A stretch of 41,705 nucleotides of DNA from NCBI RefSeq assembly GCF_014306155.1, contig NZ_JACRWH010000015.1:1-41705 (forward strand). The letters are read 5' to 3'. The stretch comes from Holdemanella hominis (GTDB lineage: Bacteria > Bacillota_I > Bacilli_A > Erysipelotrichales > Erysipelotrichaceae). Of this stretch, positions 1 to 7,928 are shown in pieces. Position numbers and translations under genes: made by a program. The notes under the pieces are model-generated. The model worked only from the letters and a program-made list of their open reading frames with translations. It did not search any database and was not told where the DNA came from. Positions within the stretch are counted from its first letter, which is position 1. Each line of letters begins with the position of its first letter.

Positions 1-179
1 TCTTCCATACCTAATAGAATTGATTTTTTAGAATATGGTTTAAGAGAGTTGATCAGAAAGTCAAATCCTTCTTTGTTGTTAGAAAAAGAAGAAGGTGTAA
101 CATTGAATTCACCAGTTTCCTTGTCCATAACACAGAAGTGGTGACTGTTCTTTCCAACATCGATACCAACTAATTTCAT
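1..179 (-). CDS. IS110-family transposase, N-terminal part (cut by window edge)
   Basis: The reading frame starts at 179 and runs off the left edge, so only about 59 residues are visible. They begin MKLVGIDVGKNSHHF and continue with CVMDKETGEF. This is the RuvC-like first strand of IS110-family DEDD recombinases, with the first catalytic Asp in GIDVGK. An AAAGGA-type ribosome binding site lies about 8 bases upstream on the minus strand. IS110 enzymes act with a structured 'bridge' RNA made from the non-coding end of the element, and a candidate lies directly upstream (180-345). The rest of the gene, including the second catalytic domain, is outside the window. Confidence 0.85.
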   Translation of the reverse strand, partial: MKLVGIDVGKNSHHFCVMDKETGEFNVTPSSFSNNKEGFDFLINSLKPYSKKSILLGME

Positions 180-345
180 AAATAAACATCCTTTCTTGAT
201 TAAAATTTGTGAAAATGGTTATCCACAACACTTAGACCACAAAACCTGGTTCAAAATACGAATTCAAAGACTCATCTAACTAATCACTGTTTTGGAATAA
301 GGTGTGGTAAGAACCTCCCTAAAGTAGTCAAGCTACAGGGTATAA
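180..345 (-). ncRNA. Candidate IS110 bridge RNA / structured transposase leader
   Basis: The region upstream of the IS110 transposase has no gene and is structured when read on the minus strand. A hairpin at 317-340 pairs CCCT/AGGG and GTAG/CTAC around a five-base loop with a TTT bulge. It sits just where transcription from the promoter at 345-373 would begin. Further in, GGTT and CCACA (about 302-313) can pair with TGTGG and AACC (about 217-227), closing a large internal loop. A 5' stem-loop followed by large internal loops upstream of the gene is how bridge RNAs of the IS110 subgroup are organised. The assignment is inferred from position and pairing; the target- and donor-binding loops were not resolved. 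Confidence 0.5.
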
Positions 346-373
346 ATATACAAATCCATATTCACATATTCAA
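345..373 (-). promoter_or_regulatory. Promoter for the IS110 leader RNA and transposase
   Basis: Read on the minus strand there is a -35 box TTGAAT (373-368), a 17-base spacer and a -10 box TATATT (350-345). The predicted start at about 338 falls at the base of the first hairpin of the leader RNA. Confidence 0.5.
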
Positions 374-487
374 TTTTACAAATTAACAAAACCGTCTTCA
401 ACTACGGTTATTAAAGGTTGAAAGAAAGGAGATGTATGTTGTAAATGACCAGCTAGATGGGTCAATTACAATATACCAGGGAATATT

Positions 488-2173
488 ATGGAGAAGATTT
501 TAACAGAGGTATTTGGAATATGGTACCTAATCGGAGCTGCATTTGTATTCTTTATGCAGGCCGGATTTGCGATGGTTGAAGCCGGATTTACAAGAGCCAA
601 GAATGCCGGTAATATCATTATGAAAAACTTAATGGATTTCTGTTTAGGAACTGTCGCATTCTTGATTATTGGTTATAGCCTATTGATGGGACAAGATTTT
701 GCGGGACTTGTTGGATGGGGAGAAAGTCCATTGACAGATTTTGCCGGAACAAACTGGTCAAGTTTTACATTCAACTTAGTGTTCTGTGCTACAGCTGCAA
801 CCATTGTTTCTGGGGCCATGGCAGAAAGAACAAAATTTATTTCTTATTGTATCTATAGTTTTGTGATTAGTTTAATTGTATATCCAATTGAAGCACACTG
901 GGTATGGGGTGGCGGTTGGCTAAGTAGCCTAGGCTTCCATGATTTTGCCGGAAGTGCTGCCATTCACTATGTTGGTGGTTTAACCGCTTTAATTGGTGCA
1001 TGGATGTTAGGCCCAAGAATTGGTAAGTTTGATAAAGATGGAACTCCACGAGGAATTCCAGGTCACAGCTTAACAATTGGTGCACTTGGATGTTTCATCT
1101 TATGGTTTGGCTGGTATGGATTCAATGGTGCAGCTGCTACAAATGGTATTCAGTTAGCTACAATCTTTGCGACAACTACAGTAGCACCTGCCGTTGCGAC
1201 ATGTACAGTTATGTTGATTACTTGGATTAAATATGGAAAACCAGATGTTGCGATGTGTTTAAATGGTTCATTGGCAGGTTTAGTAGCGATTACTGCAGGA
1301 TGTGATGCCGTAAACGTATTTGGATCATTTGTGATTGGTATCTTATCTGGATGTATGGTTTGTTTCATTGTATGGTTGTTGGATTATAAATTAAAAGTAG
1401 ATGATCCAGTAGGAGCTGTTGCCGTACACTTTGGAAATGGTTTATTAGGAACAATCTGTGTTGGATTATTTGCGTGTGGTACAGATACAATGCCTGAAGC
1501 ACAAGGATTATTCTATGGCGGTGGATTCCATTTATTAGGCGTTCAATTATTAGGTTTATTGGCAATTGGTGCATGGACTGTTGTAACTATGTTTATTACT
1601 TTCTACATTATTAAAAAGACTGTTGGATTACGTGTTAGTGCACATGAAGAAATTGTGGGTCTTGATAAAATGGAACATGGATTGGAAAGTGCATATGCAG
1701 GTTTTGCCTTAGAAGCCGATGTTCCTGGTGATTATTTAGAAACAATTCAAGATTCTAGCTACACTCCAAGTGTAGAATTGGATGATGCCGTACCTACAAA
1801 AGTTATTCATAGTGATGGTTCTATTTCAAAGGTTGTTATTATTACTAAGGTTGAGAAATTTGATAAGATTAAGACTGCATTGAATGAAATTGGTATTGGT
1901 GGTATGACGGTCACAAAAGTATCTGGTTGTGGTGTGCAAAAGGGCCAAACAAGCTACTATCGTGGTGCTAAAGTAAATATGGAATTGCTTCCTAAATTAA
2001 AGGTTGAAGTTGTTGTAAGTGAAGTTCCTGTAGCAGATGTTGTTAAGGCAGCTAAAAAGGCATTGTATACTGGAAATATTGGGGATGGAAAAATCTTTGT
2101 CTACGATGTTGCGGATGTTGTTCGTATCTCAACAGGAGCTCGTGGCAAAGATGCATTAAAATATGAAGAATAA
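488..2173 (+). CDS. amt: Ammonium transporter (Amt) fused to a C-terminal P-II regulatory domain
   Basis: Residues 1 to about 400 form the 11-helix Amt/MEP/Rh channel that conducts ammonium across the cytoplasmic membrane. The two pore histidines are visible as H160 (AIHYVGG) and H314 (AVHFGNG). After a linker of about 40 residues, positions 446-561 form a complete P-II (GlnB/GlnK) domain. It has a T-loop at about 481-496 (GQTSYYRG) with Y491 at the usual uridylylated tyrosine position, the GDGKIFV B-loop and an RISTGARG C-terminal loop. P-II proteins bind ATP/ADP and 2-oxoglutarate and normally block Amt as separate subunits, so here the sensor is built in. The ribosome binding site (AGGGA) is modest. 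No glutamine synthetase or other nitrogen gene lies beside it, and the IS110 element lies just upstream. Confidence 0.93.
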   Translation: MEKILTEVFGIWYLIGAAFVFFMQAGFAMVEAGFTRAKNAGNIIMKNLMDFCLGTVAFLIIGYSLLMGQDFAGLVGWGESPLTDFAGTNWSSFTFNLVFCATAATIVSGAMAERTKFISYCIYSFVISLIVYPIEAHWVWGGGWLSSLGFHDFAGSAAIHYVGGLTALIGAWMLGPRIGKFDKDGTPRGIPGHSLTIGALGCFILWFGWYGFNGAAATNGIQLATIFATTTVAPAVATCTVMLITWIKYGKPDVAMCLNGSLAGLVAITAGCDAVNVFGSFVIGILSGCMVCFIVWLLDYKLKVDDPVGAVAVHFGNGLLGTICVGLFACGTDTMPEAQGLFYGGGFHLLGVQLLGLLAIGAWTVVTMFITFYIIKKTVGLRVSAHEEIVGLDKMEHGLESAYAGFALEADVPGDYLETIQDSSYTPSVELDDAVPTKVIHSDGSISKVVIITKVEKFDKIKTALNEIGIGGMTVTKVSGCGVQKGQTSYYRGAKVNMELLPKLKVEVVVSEVPVADVVKAAKKALYTGNIGDGKIFVYDVADVVRISTGARGKDALKYEE

Positions 2174-2185
2174 TATAAAAATCAT

Positions 2186-2225
2186 GGCTTGTAAAATTGC
2201 TCTTTTCTCTTATTCGTTACAAGCC
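2186..2225 (+). terminator. Hairpin after amt
   Basis: A nine-base inverted repeat, GGCTTGTAA with TTACAAGCC, follows the amt stop codon. It has a T-rich loop but no T-tract, so it is probably an mRNA 3'-end structure acting together with the terminator at 2231-2256. Confidence 0.4.
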
Positions 2226-2230
2226 AAAGG

Positions 2231-2256
2231 AAAAGGATCGAAAATCGATCCTTTTT
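2231..2256. terminator. Bidirectional terminator between convergent genes
   Basis: AAAAGGATCG pairs with CGATCCTTTT around a five-base loop, with a T-run on one strand and an A-run on the other. It separates amt from the convergent minus-strand gene whose stop codon is at 2255. Confidence 0.85.
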
Positions 2257-3076
2257 AGTTTAATAAGTCTGTATCAAATACATCATCATTTAATTCTTCA
2301 TCAATCATTTGGAAAAGTAATTCCTCGATGTCTTTACCATTTTCTAATTCTTCAAATAGATCGGGTCTTTCATAGAACATCTTATTAAAGAAGAATCCAG
2401 AAACCAATTGATCATTTTGTTCTTCTAAAGTACGGTGTTCGTTTTCTTCTACCCAAGGTCCTTCATTTTGAGTTTCAATAACTTGAATGCGTTCCAATTC
2501 AATTTCTTTATTATTCAGCTCTTCATTGATGAGCTTTCCAGTTACAGGATAAAATTCGTCTGTTCCAGAATCGAAGAAGGATAGTAAGAACATATCACTC
2601 TTTTCTAAACATAAATCGGCAATGGAACAAATCTGCATTTCTTCAGTAGAATAATCAATGCCTTCACAATTGATCATGAAATCATAGCTGCATACTATGT
2701 CTAAACTAGACATCACAAAATATGTCATATCCGCTAATGGAAGTCTTTTAGGGAATGTGATGGTTCTTGTGATGTCGTCCAATTGAAACTGAATGGTACA
2801 AATTTGAAATCTTTCCTTTAAATAGTCCGTTTTTTCTTCTATACAAATCTTTATACCTTCTTCAAAAGAATAATCGTGGAATTCAGAATCAATATCTAAT
2901 AATTCATGTAGATATTGATTGGCGATTTCATGAAGTAAGATGAATTGATATTTTTCATCTTGTGGTGCATATTTGAATAATTCATTTAATGCAGGTTCTA
3001 ATTTCTTGTTGTTTGTGATGGCTTCCATTGTCATATTCATCATAGAATCCATTTGTTTTTGTAGTTCCTTTTTCAT
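2255..3076 (-). CDS. Uncharacterised acidic protein, possibly pRiA4b ORF-3-like fold
   Basis: This 273-residue soluble protein is strongly acidic, especially in the last 60 residues, and has no signal peptide or membrane segment. Residues around 95-140 (IQFQLDDITRTITFP, then LPLADMTYFVM) resemble the start of the plasmid pRiA4b ORF-3-like fold, in which a beta strand is followed by a helix that begins with Leu-x-Asp-Leu. That match is by eye and weak. The gene begins 4 bases after the preceding gene stops, and its GGAG ribosome binding site lies inside the end of that gene. The two are therefore almost certainly co-transcribed. No function can be assigned. Confidence 0.75.
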   Translation of the reverse strand: MKKELQKQMDSMMNMTMEAITNNKKLEPALNELFKYAPQDEKYQFILLHEIANQYLHELLDIDSEFHDYSFEEGIKICIEEKTDYLKERFQICTIQFQLDDITRTITFPKRLPLADMTYFVMSSLDIVCSYDFMINCEGIDYSTEEMQICSIADLCLEKSDMFLLSFFDSGTDEFYPVTGKLINEELNNKEIELERIQVIETQNEGPWVEENEHRTLEEQNDQLVSGFFFNKMFYERPDLFEELENGKDIEELLFQMIDEELNDDVFDTDLLN

Positions 3077-3080
3077 TTCA

Positions 3081-4085
3081 TTACTCCATATCCATATGTT
3101 TTAACATATTAAAAATATCATCGATTTCTTCCAAATTATCTTTAACTAGAGGAATATCTAATTTCTCACAAATAAAATCAAGCCAATTTAGAATATATGG
3201 ATTTCTGGCATATACATGTTTAGGCTTACCAAAATGTTCGATGGCACCCAAAAAATTATTCATAATGACTTCATAATCTTCTTGATCTGGGTGAATTAAA
3301 TCAAAGTGTAAAATTTGGTTATTTCTTAAATCAAATACTATATAGGCTAATGGATTGATGGGCCTTTCAAAACCTTCATCATTTGTGGGAACCATCATAT
3401 AATCCATATCAATCGCAAGTTCTAAATCTCCATCCTTTATATTTTTAAAATAATCAATTAGATTTGAATCATTGACAAGGATCGTATTATAACGTTCTGG
3501 TTCCATAGGCCTAGGTACAGTATAAGAGAACCAATTTCCATCTTCATCTTTTTGTGTGTAAAGAATATCTCCTCCTTCAAAGATGGACTCTTGATAATCT
3601 TCATGTTTTAATGTTTCAATCAATCCTTTATAGGTTTCAATCAACATTTTGATTTCACCATAGTTTGGAAGGCTTGGAAAACTTTTCTTTTCAAAAGTTT
3701 TAAAATAAATCCAGTTCCCATTGCCACGAAAACGAAGACCTAATTGTTTGATAATTGAATACATTTCATCATCGATTTCATCACGATTTCCCCAATAACA
3801 AGTAATGCAGTTTTGATCGGACATCACAAACGTTGCAGGTACATTATAGTCGTCATTGCAGATTTGGCAAAAATCACTATAACCTTCCATGCCTCGATAA
3901 ACACTGATACCTGTGCATGTTCCACTTTTACCCATAATGGATACGAAGTTTGGCTCTTCATTTTTCTTTGTTTCTACTGCAATTAAATCCATGTTCCAAT
4001 ATGAGTTCCAAGGCCTTAATTTTGTGATTTCAATAGCCAAATCATAGAGTTCTTTCCATTGTTCTAATGTTGCTGGTGTTGCCAT
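3081..4085 (-). CDS. Uncharacterised protein, DUF7309/DUF6930-like
   Basis: This 334-residue soluble protein has an N-terminal part (about 1-150) with conserved Trp and Tyr residues (EQWKELYDLA, LRPWNSYW). A C-terminal part (about 190-334) contains PRPMEPER, AYIVFDLRN and HFGKPKHVYA. This two-part layout recalls the DUF7309/DUF6930 proteins of Firmicutes, which are often found with or fused to pRiA4b ORF-3-like domains; the recognition is from memory. A GAGGAAG ribosome binding site precedes ATG, and the promoter at 4112-4140 drives this gene and its downstream partner. The cellular role is unknown. Confidence 0.75.
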   Translation of the reverse strand: MATPATLEQWKELYDLAIEITKLRPWNSYWNMDLIAVETKKNEEPNFVSIMGKSGTCTGISVYRGMEGYSDFCQICNDDYNVPATFVMSDQNCITCYWGNRDEIDDEMYSIIKQLGLRFRGNGNWIYFKTFEKKSFPSLPNYGEIKMLIETYKGLIETLKHEDYQESIFEGGDILYTQKDEDGNWFSYTVPRPMEPERYNTILVNDSNLIDYFKNIKDGDLELAIDMDYMMVPTNDEGFERPINPLAYIVFDLRNNQILHFDLIHPDQEDYEVIMNNFLGAIEHFGKPKHVYARNPYILNWLDFICEKLDIPLVKDNLEEIDDIFNMLKHMDME

Positions 4086-4111
4086 AATACTTCCTCAACT
4101 TTATCGTATTA

Positions 4112-4140
4112 ATAGTAACATTACTGCATGCTAAACTCAA
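4112..4140 (-). promoter_or_regulatory. Promoter of the 3081/2255 operon
   Basis: On the minus strand, -35 TTGAGT (4140-4135), a 17-base spacer and -10 TACTAT (4117-4112) lie about 27 bases upstream of the start codon at 4085. Confidence 0.55.
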
Positions 4141-4605
4141 TTAAGATTCCTTAATGATTTTTCCAGATATATAATCAGGGATGAGTTCAAAACATTGTAC
4201 ACTAGGTCCGGAATATTTTAATTCATGATCAATATAATTTTGATCATCGGTAAATTTTAGGCAGAGTTGCGTGCATATTTCTTTGACTTTATCTGGATCA
4301 TTTACCATCATTATTAATACCAGCTGGATCACTTACGATTTCACCATCTTTTTTAAAGCCTTTATCCATGACACAAAAACTAGCCTTATCACGTTGTTTT
4401 AAACAATCCATTTTATGTCCTTCTTTTGCTCCATGAAAATAGATATGTCCGTTTTTTTTCATCGTACCAATGTGTAATAGGAAAACCATAGGGGTATCCC
4501 GTATCACTGATTAAAGATAATACGCCATGAGGTTCATTGGTAAGTATCTCTATAAATTTTTTCTTCAGATAATTTTTGTTTGAATCTTCGCATTGTCTTA
4601 AACAT
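4141..4605 (-). pseudogene. Broken pyridoxamine 5'-phosphate oxidase-family (FMN-binding) gene
   Basis: An AAAGGAG ribosome binding site and ATG at 4605 open a frame MFKTMRRFKQKLSEE that shifts at an A6 run near 4560. The second frame reads IEILTNEPHGVLSLIS and YPYGFPITHWYDE, then shifts again at an A8 run near 4450. The third frame reads IYFHGAKEGHKMDCLK and CVMDKGFKKDGE. It then loses the expected central strand before the frame ending VNDPDKVKEICTQLCLKF...SVQCFELIPDYISGK. Together these pieces are the split beta-barrel of the pyridoxamine-phosphate-oxidase/NimA-like family. Two homopolymer shifts plus an apparent internal deletion make an active product unlikely. The homopolymer lesions could individually be sequencing errors, but the missing segment could not. 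Confidence 0.8.
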
Positions 4606-4622
4606 AGTTAGCTCCTTTAATG

Positions 4623-4647
4623 AAAAAGGTGTAAATTGAATTACACC
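4623..4647 (-). terminator. Terminator of the alpha/beta hydrolase gene
   Basis: Immediately after the stop codon, read on the minus strand, GGTGTAA pairs with TTACACC around a six-base loop and is followed by five T. Confidence 0.85.
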
Positions 4648-4648
4648 C

Positions 4649-5572
4649 TTATAAATTTGAATTCATAAATTCAATAATTCCGGCTTCAACTTCATTTTTG
4701 ATTTCTGCATAATTATGAATTTCATGACGATAGCCAGAATATAATTTAGTTGTGACATGATGTCCAGTTTCTACAAGCCAGTTACTGACTTGACATACTC
4801 CTAGACCATATTCGCCAACTGGATCTTGATCACCAGCAATATTGTAAATAGGTAATTTTTTAGGTACTTTTTTGGCCCATTGAGTTCCTTCAATTGTAAG
4901 CATCATTTGGATAAAATCATAAATAGAACGATTGCTAGTAGGTCTTGTGAAGGCATCAAATGGATCTTGCGCATGGTCCTTTTGTACGTATGGATCATGG
5001 CAAATCCATTCATTTCCAATTTGAACTTCACCACAACGTTCGCACATCCAGCCCATAAGTGAGCCTACAACATTTGGATCAGACTCTTCACCGTGGCCTG
5101 CATCAATGATTTCTTTCAATTTTTCTTTAACTTCTTTAGCACCACGGAAAATGCCTGTTGTACCACAAATTGTTGCACCATTTAATTCATTTCCGTATTT
5201 TGCGATAAAATCTCTTGTGATAAATGAACCCATACTGTGACCAAATAAGAAGTAAGGTAAATTTGGATACTTCTCACATACAATTTTCTTTAATGTGTGT
5301 TCATCTTCCATCATGGTGTGACATCCTTTATCTCCCCAGTCACCCCAGACATTATTCACCATTGCGGTTTTTCCATGACCTACATGATCATCAGCGGCTA
5401 CAATATAACCAGCATCTAGAAAAGCCGAAATCATATGGATATAGCGTCTTGAGTGTTCGCCAAATCCATGAATTAATTGAACGATTCCATTTGGCTTACA
5501 TGCAGGAACATAAATCCAAGCTTGCACTTGATCGCGTTCATTATAAGATGTAAAAGATACTTCGTGTAACAT
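4649..5572 (-). CDS. Alpha/beta hydrolase, lysophospholipase / monoacylglycerol lipase type
   Basis: The protein has 307 residues and no signal peptide, so it is cytoplasmic. It has the oxyanion segment HGFGEHSRRY (about 35-44), the nucleophile elbow GHSMGS with Ser113, a late Asp in NIAGDQDPVG and the catalytic His in YRHEIHN. This order and spacing fit the serine aminopeptidase S33 / PldB group, which cleaves acyl esters of glycerol or lysophospholipids; the exact substrate cannot be read. An AAAGGAGG site lies 8 bases before ATG. It is a single-gene unit with its own terminator downstream. Confidence 0.85.
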   Translation of the reverse strand: MLHEVSFTSYNERDQVQAWIYVPACKPNGIVQLIHGFGEHSRRYIHMISAFLDAGYIVAADDHVGHGKTAMVNNVWGDWGDKGCHTMMEDEHTLKKIVCEKYPNLPYFLFGHSMGSFITRDFIAKYGNELNGATICGTTGIFRGAKEVKEKLKEIIDAGHGEESDPNVVGSLMGWMCERCGEVQIGNEWICHDPYVQKDHAQDPFDAFTRPTSNRSIYDFIQMMLTIEGTQWAKKVPKKLPIYNIAGDQDPVGEYGLGVCQVSNWLVETGHHVTTKLYSGYRHEIHNYAEIKNEVEAGIIEFMNSNL

Positions 5573-5638
5573 ACAATAATCCTCCTTTTTTTGTGTAATG
5601 TTAACTCGTTTTATATCTGTTTTTATTATATGCCCACA

Positions 5639-5667
5639 AAAAAACTATGTCATTTAGTTGACATAGT
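5639..5667. terminator. Terminator overlapping the end of the PAP2 gene
   Basis: ACTATGTCA (5644-5652) pairs with TGACATAGT (5659-5667) and is flanked by T-runs on both strands. The hairpin includes the last codons and TGA stop of the minus-strand PAP2 gene. Confidence 0.8.
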
Positions 5668-6156
5668 CTTTTTCATGAATTTATAAACGATGTACGCAAG
5701 CACAATGCCTGCAAGAATATCCGTTGGATAATGAACGCCCACATAGAGTCTAGAAAACGCAACAAGGATTGCGAGTATGAAAATTAGAATACTATACTTC
5801 TTAGGAAGACCATCATATACCATAAAGGCACAAATAAAGGCAGATGCGGTGTGTCCAGATGGAAATGAATAATCACTAGGTTTATCCACTAATGGAATAA
5901 GTTCATTAAACGCATCAAAGGGTCTAGGTCTTTGAAATATGAGTTTTAATACGACGAATAATACGGTACAAATCAAAAAGGCAATAATTGTTTCTTTTGC
6001 GAGTCTTCTAGTATCTTCATTTTTCTTGAACATATAAATCAATACGATTCCTAGAAGAATATATAAAAAGTATTCGTTTGTGATCAAGGTGAAGAAGGGT
6101 GTGAGTATGTAGTGACGAATGTTTTCTTGTATAAACAATAAAATTTTAATATCCAT
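5650..6156 (-). CDS. PAP2-family membrane phosphatase (undecaprenyl-diphosphatase-like)
   Basis: This is a membrane protein of about 168 residues with five or six hydrophobic helices. It carries the three PAP2 phosphatase motifs in order: KLIFQRPRP, PSGHTAS and SRLYVGVHYPTDI. These supply the His nucleophile and acid residues that remove a phosphate from lipid pyrophosphates or phosphates on the outer face of the membrane. Likely substrates by family are undecaprenyl diphosphate or phosphatidylglycerophosphate. I place the start at ATG 6156, where AAAGGA lies about 8 bases upstream; an in-frame ATG at 6189 lacks a site. The gene is divergent from the creatininase gene 57 bases away. Confidence 0.85.
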   Translation of the reverse strand: MDIKILLFIQENIRHYILTPFFTLITNEYFLYILLGIVLIYMFKKNEDTRRLAKETIIAFLICTVLFVVLKLIFQRPRPFDAFNELIPLVDKPSDYSFPSGHTASAFICAFMVYDGLPKKYSILIFILAILVAFSRLYVGVHYPTDILAGIVLAYIVYKFMKKTMSTK

Positions 6157-6212
6157 AGAAATTTTCCTTTCGATAGGAGTATTATACATATATAAAGATA
6201 GGAAGTGAAGTT

Positions 6213-6962
6213 ATGCGACTTGAAAGAATGAGTTGGAAAGATTGCGAAGAATATTTTAAGGATCATGATATGGTGATACTTACAACGGGGAGTACTGAAA
6301 ATCATGGAATCCACAATCCATTAGGAACAGATACTATGATTCCTAATAAGATTTTAGAACTAATTGAAAAACAAAGTGATGTATTGATTTGCCCAACCTT
6401 ACCTTATGGGGATGCCGATTTTCATACAGAATACACGGGTACAATTTCAATTGGTAGTGATTTATTAGAAATGGTTATGAAAAGAATCAGTGATCGACTA
6501 TATGATTGTGGTGCTCGACATTTTGTGTTCTTAAATGGACATGGAGGAAACACACATGCATTAAGTAAAGTATGTCGTCATTTATATAAGAAGGGAGCTG
6601 TGGGTACAATTTTTGACTGGTGGACTATTGCTGGAAAAATCAATCCAGAATGGGCCGGAGGCCATGGTGCAGGTCAGGAAACGGCAGCTATGTTGTATGT
6701 GGATGAAAGTTTAGTTCAAAAGGATAAGATTGAAGATTCAAATTTAAATCAGTTTACACCTCAATTAACAGCTTCCAATGCACAAACCGTAAACTTTAAA
6801 GGCGTGGATATTCCAGTTCCTAGAAGTAATCGTTTAAGTAGTGATAATGGCTGGTTTGGAAAGGATCATCCTAAATATGCAACGTATGAATGGGGTAAAG
6901 AAATGGTGGAAGCTACGGCTGATTTTCTTGTGGAATATATGAAAGAATTTCAAAAGATGTAG
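6213..6962 (+). CDS. Creatininase-family amidohydrolase
   Basis: This 249-residue cytoplasmic protein carries the metal-binding pattern of the creatininase family: E29 and H31 in STENHG, D40 in GTD, then NGHGGN and an Asp/Glu-containing GHGAGQETA segment. Family members hydrolyse cyclic or linear amides (creatinine, formamides in riboflavin/F420 and mycofactocin pathways) using two metal ions. Which substrate is used here is not evident, as no pathway neighbours are present. A GGAAGTGA ribosome binding site precedes the ATG. It stands alone and is followed by a possible terminator at 7003-7030. Confidence 0.85.
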   Translation: MRLERMSWKDCEEYFKDHDMVILTTGSTENHGIHNPLGTDTMIPNKILELIEKQSDVLICPTLPYGDADFHTEYTGTISIGSDLLEMVMKRISDRLYDCGARHFVFLNGHGGNTHALSKVCRHLYKKGAVGTIFDWWTIAGKINPEWAGGHGAGQETAAMLYVDESLVQKDKIEDSNLNQFTPQLTASNAQTVNFKGVDIPVPRSNRLSSDNGWFGKDHPKYATYEWGKEMVEATADFLVEYMKEFQKM

Positions 6963-7002
6963 TAATTCATTTCGAGTTGAACTATAATAAACGTACAAAT
7001 AG

Positions 7003-7030
7003 GGGACAAATATTTTTGTCTCTTTTCTTT
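7003..7030 (+). terminator. Probable terminator before rmuC
   Basis: GGGACAAA pairs with TTTGTCTC around a four-base loop and is followed by TTTTCTTTT. A TATAAT at about 6982-6988 upstream could alternatively make this a leader hairpin of the rmuC operon. Confidence 0.5.
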
Positions 7031-7046
7031 TCGTATGGAGGTTTTA

Positions 7047-7928
7047 ATGGAAATCATTATCTTAATATTATTATGCGTTGTGATTGTATGCTTGATTGTT
7101 TTGTTGATGCAAAATAAGTCGAAGGAAGTAGAAACTTCAAGTGCAGATTCTTTGATTCTACAAAAGAATTTTGAATATCTTTTAAAACAAGTACAGGATG
7201 TTCAAAAGAATCAGGCTACTTCAAAAGTGAGCTTGAATCAAATGGAAGAGTATTTATATCGTATGAATATGGTCATGACAAATACAAAACTTAGAGGAAA
7301 CTGGGGAGAATATCAATTGGATATGCTTCTAAGCGTATATTGTGGTCAAAATCCATCTATCTATTCGATGCAGTATACTTTGCCAAATGGAAAGATTGCG
7401 GATTGTGCTTTTCATTTACCAGACACGAATAAAGTGTTGTGTATTGATTCAAAGTTTCCTATGGAAAATTATATGAATCTTCAGGAAGATATGGATACAT
7501 ATCTAAGACCTTTTAAGATGAATATGAAAAAACATATTGATGATGTAGCAAATAAATATATTAATATGGATACGATGCCTTATGCTTTATTGTTTGTGCC
7601 TAGTGAAGCGATTTATCAATTTGTATGTGCTAAATGTGATGATTTATTTACATATGCCCTTCAAAAACATGTTATGTTGGTATCTCCAACTACACTTGTA
7701 GCGGAAGTGATGACTTTACTATCAAGTACAAAGGATTTTTATCGCACAAGCCATATGGAAGAAATCGAACGAAATATTTTGTTGCTGCAGGAGGATGCGA
7801 ATCGTCTTGTAGAAAGAAGTGTAAGGGCAGAAAAAATGTTGGAAACTTTGGCAACACAATTCCATGCGGTTTCTATTTCTGCACAAAAATTATCAAGTCG
7901 AATGACTAAGATGGGAGAAGACGAATGA
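7047..7928 (+). CDS. rmuC: RmuC-family protein (short form)
   Basis: The protein has an N-terminal membrane anchor (MEIIILILLCVVIVCLIVLL), a short coiled-coil stretch and then the RmuC nuclease-like core (LRGNWGEYQLDMLL, KVLCIDSKFPMENY, MPYALLFVPSEAIYQF). RmuC is linked to limiting recombination of inverted repeats and to genome stability, although its biochemical activity is not settled. At 293 residues it is shorter than the common 400-500-residue forms because the coiled coil is reduced. I start at 7047 because the upstream in-frame ATG at 7035 is itself part of the GGAGG ribosome binding site. Its stop overlaps the next start (ATGA). Confidence 0.9.
   Translation: MEIIILILLCVVIVCLIVLLMQNKSKEVETSSADSLILQKNFEYLLKQVQDVQKNQATSKVSLNQMEEYLYRMNMVMTNTKLRGNWGEYQLDMLLSVYCGQNPSIYSMQYTLPNGKIADCAFHLPDTNKVLCIDSKFPMENYMNLQEDMDTYLRPFKMNMKKHIDDVANKYINMDTMPYALLFVPSEAIYQFVCAKCDDLFTYALQKHVMLVSPTTLVAEVMTLLSSTKDFYRTSHMEEIERNILLLQEDANRLVERSVRAEKMLETLATQFHAVSISAQKLSSRMTKMGEDE

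Noticed and set aside
390..409. Small hairpin AACCGT/ACGGTT upstream of amt as a terminator
   Set aside because: Six-base stem with no T-run on either strand.
439..471. Imperfect inverted repeat TTGTAA-TGACC / GGGTCA-TTACAA before amt, considered as a riboswitch or operator
   Set aside because: It matches no known riboswitch or nitrogen-regulator site I can name and has no T-run; it may be part of the IS110 target region.
432..503. A 23-codon leader peptide overlapping the amt start
   Set aside because: The AAAGGAG lies directly against this ATG with no spacing, and the peptide has no regulatory codon run; more likely the purine-rich stretch is incidental.
7035..7046. Upstream ATG as the start of rmuC
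   Set aside because: This ATG is part of the GGAGG ribosome binding site for the ATG at 7047.
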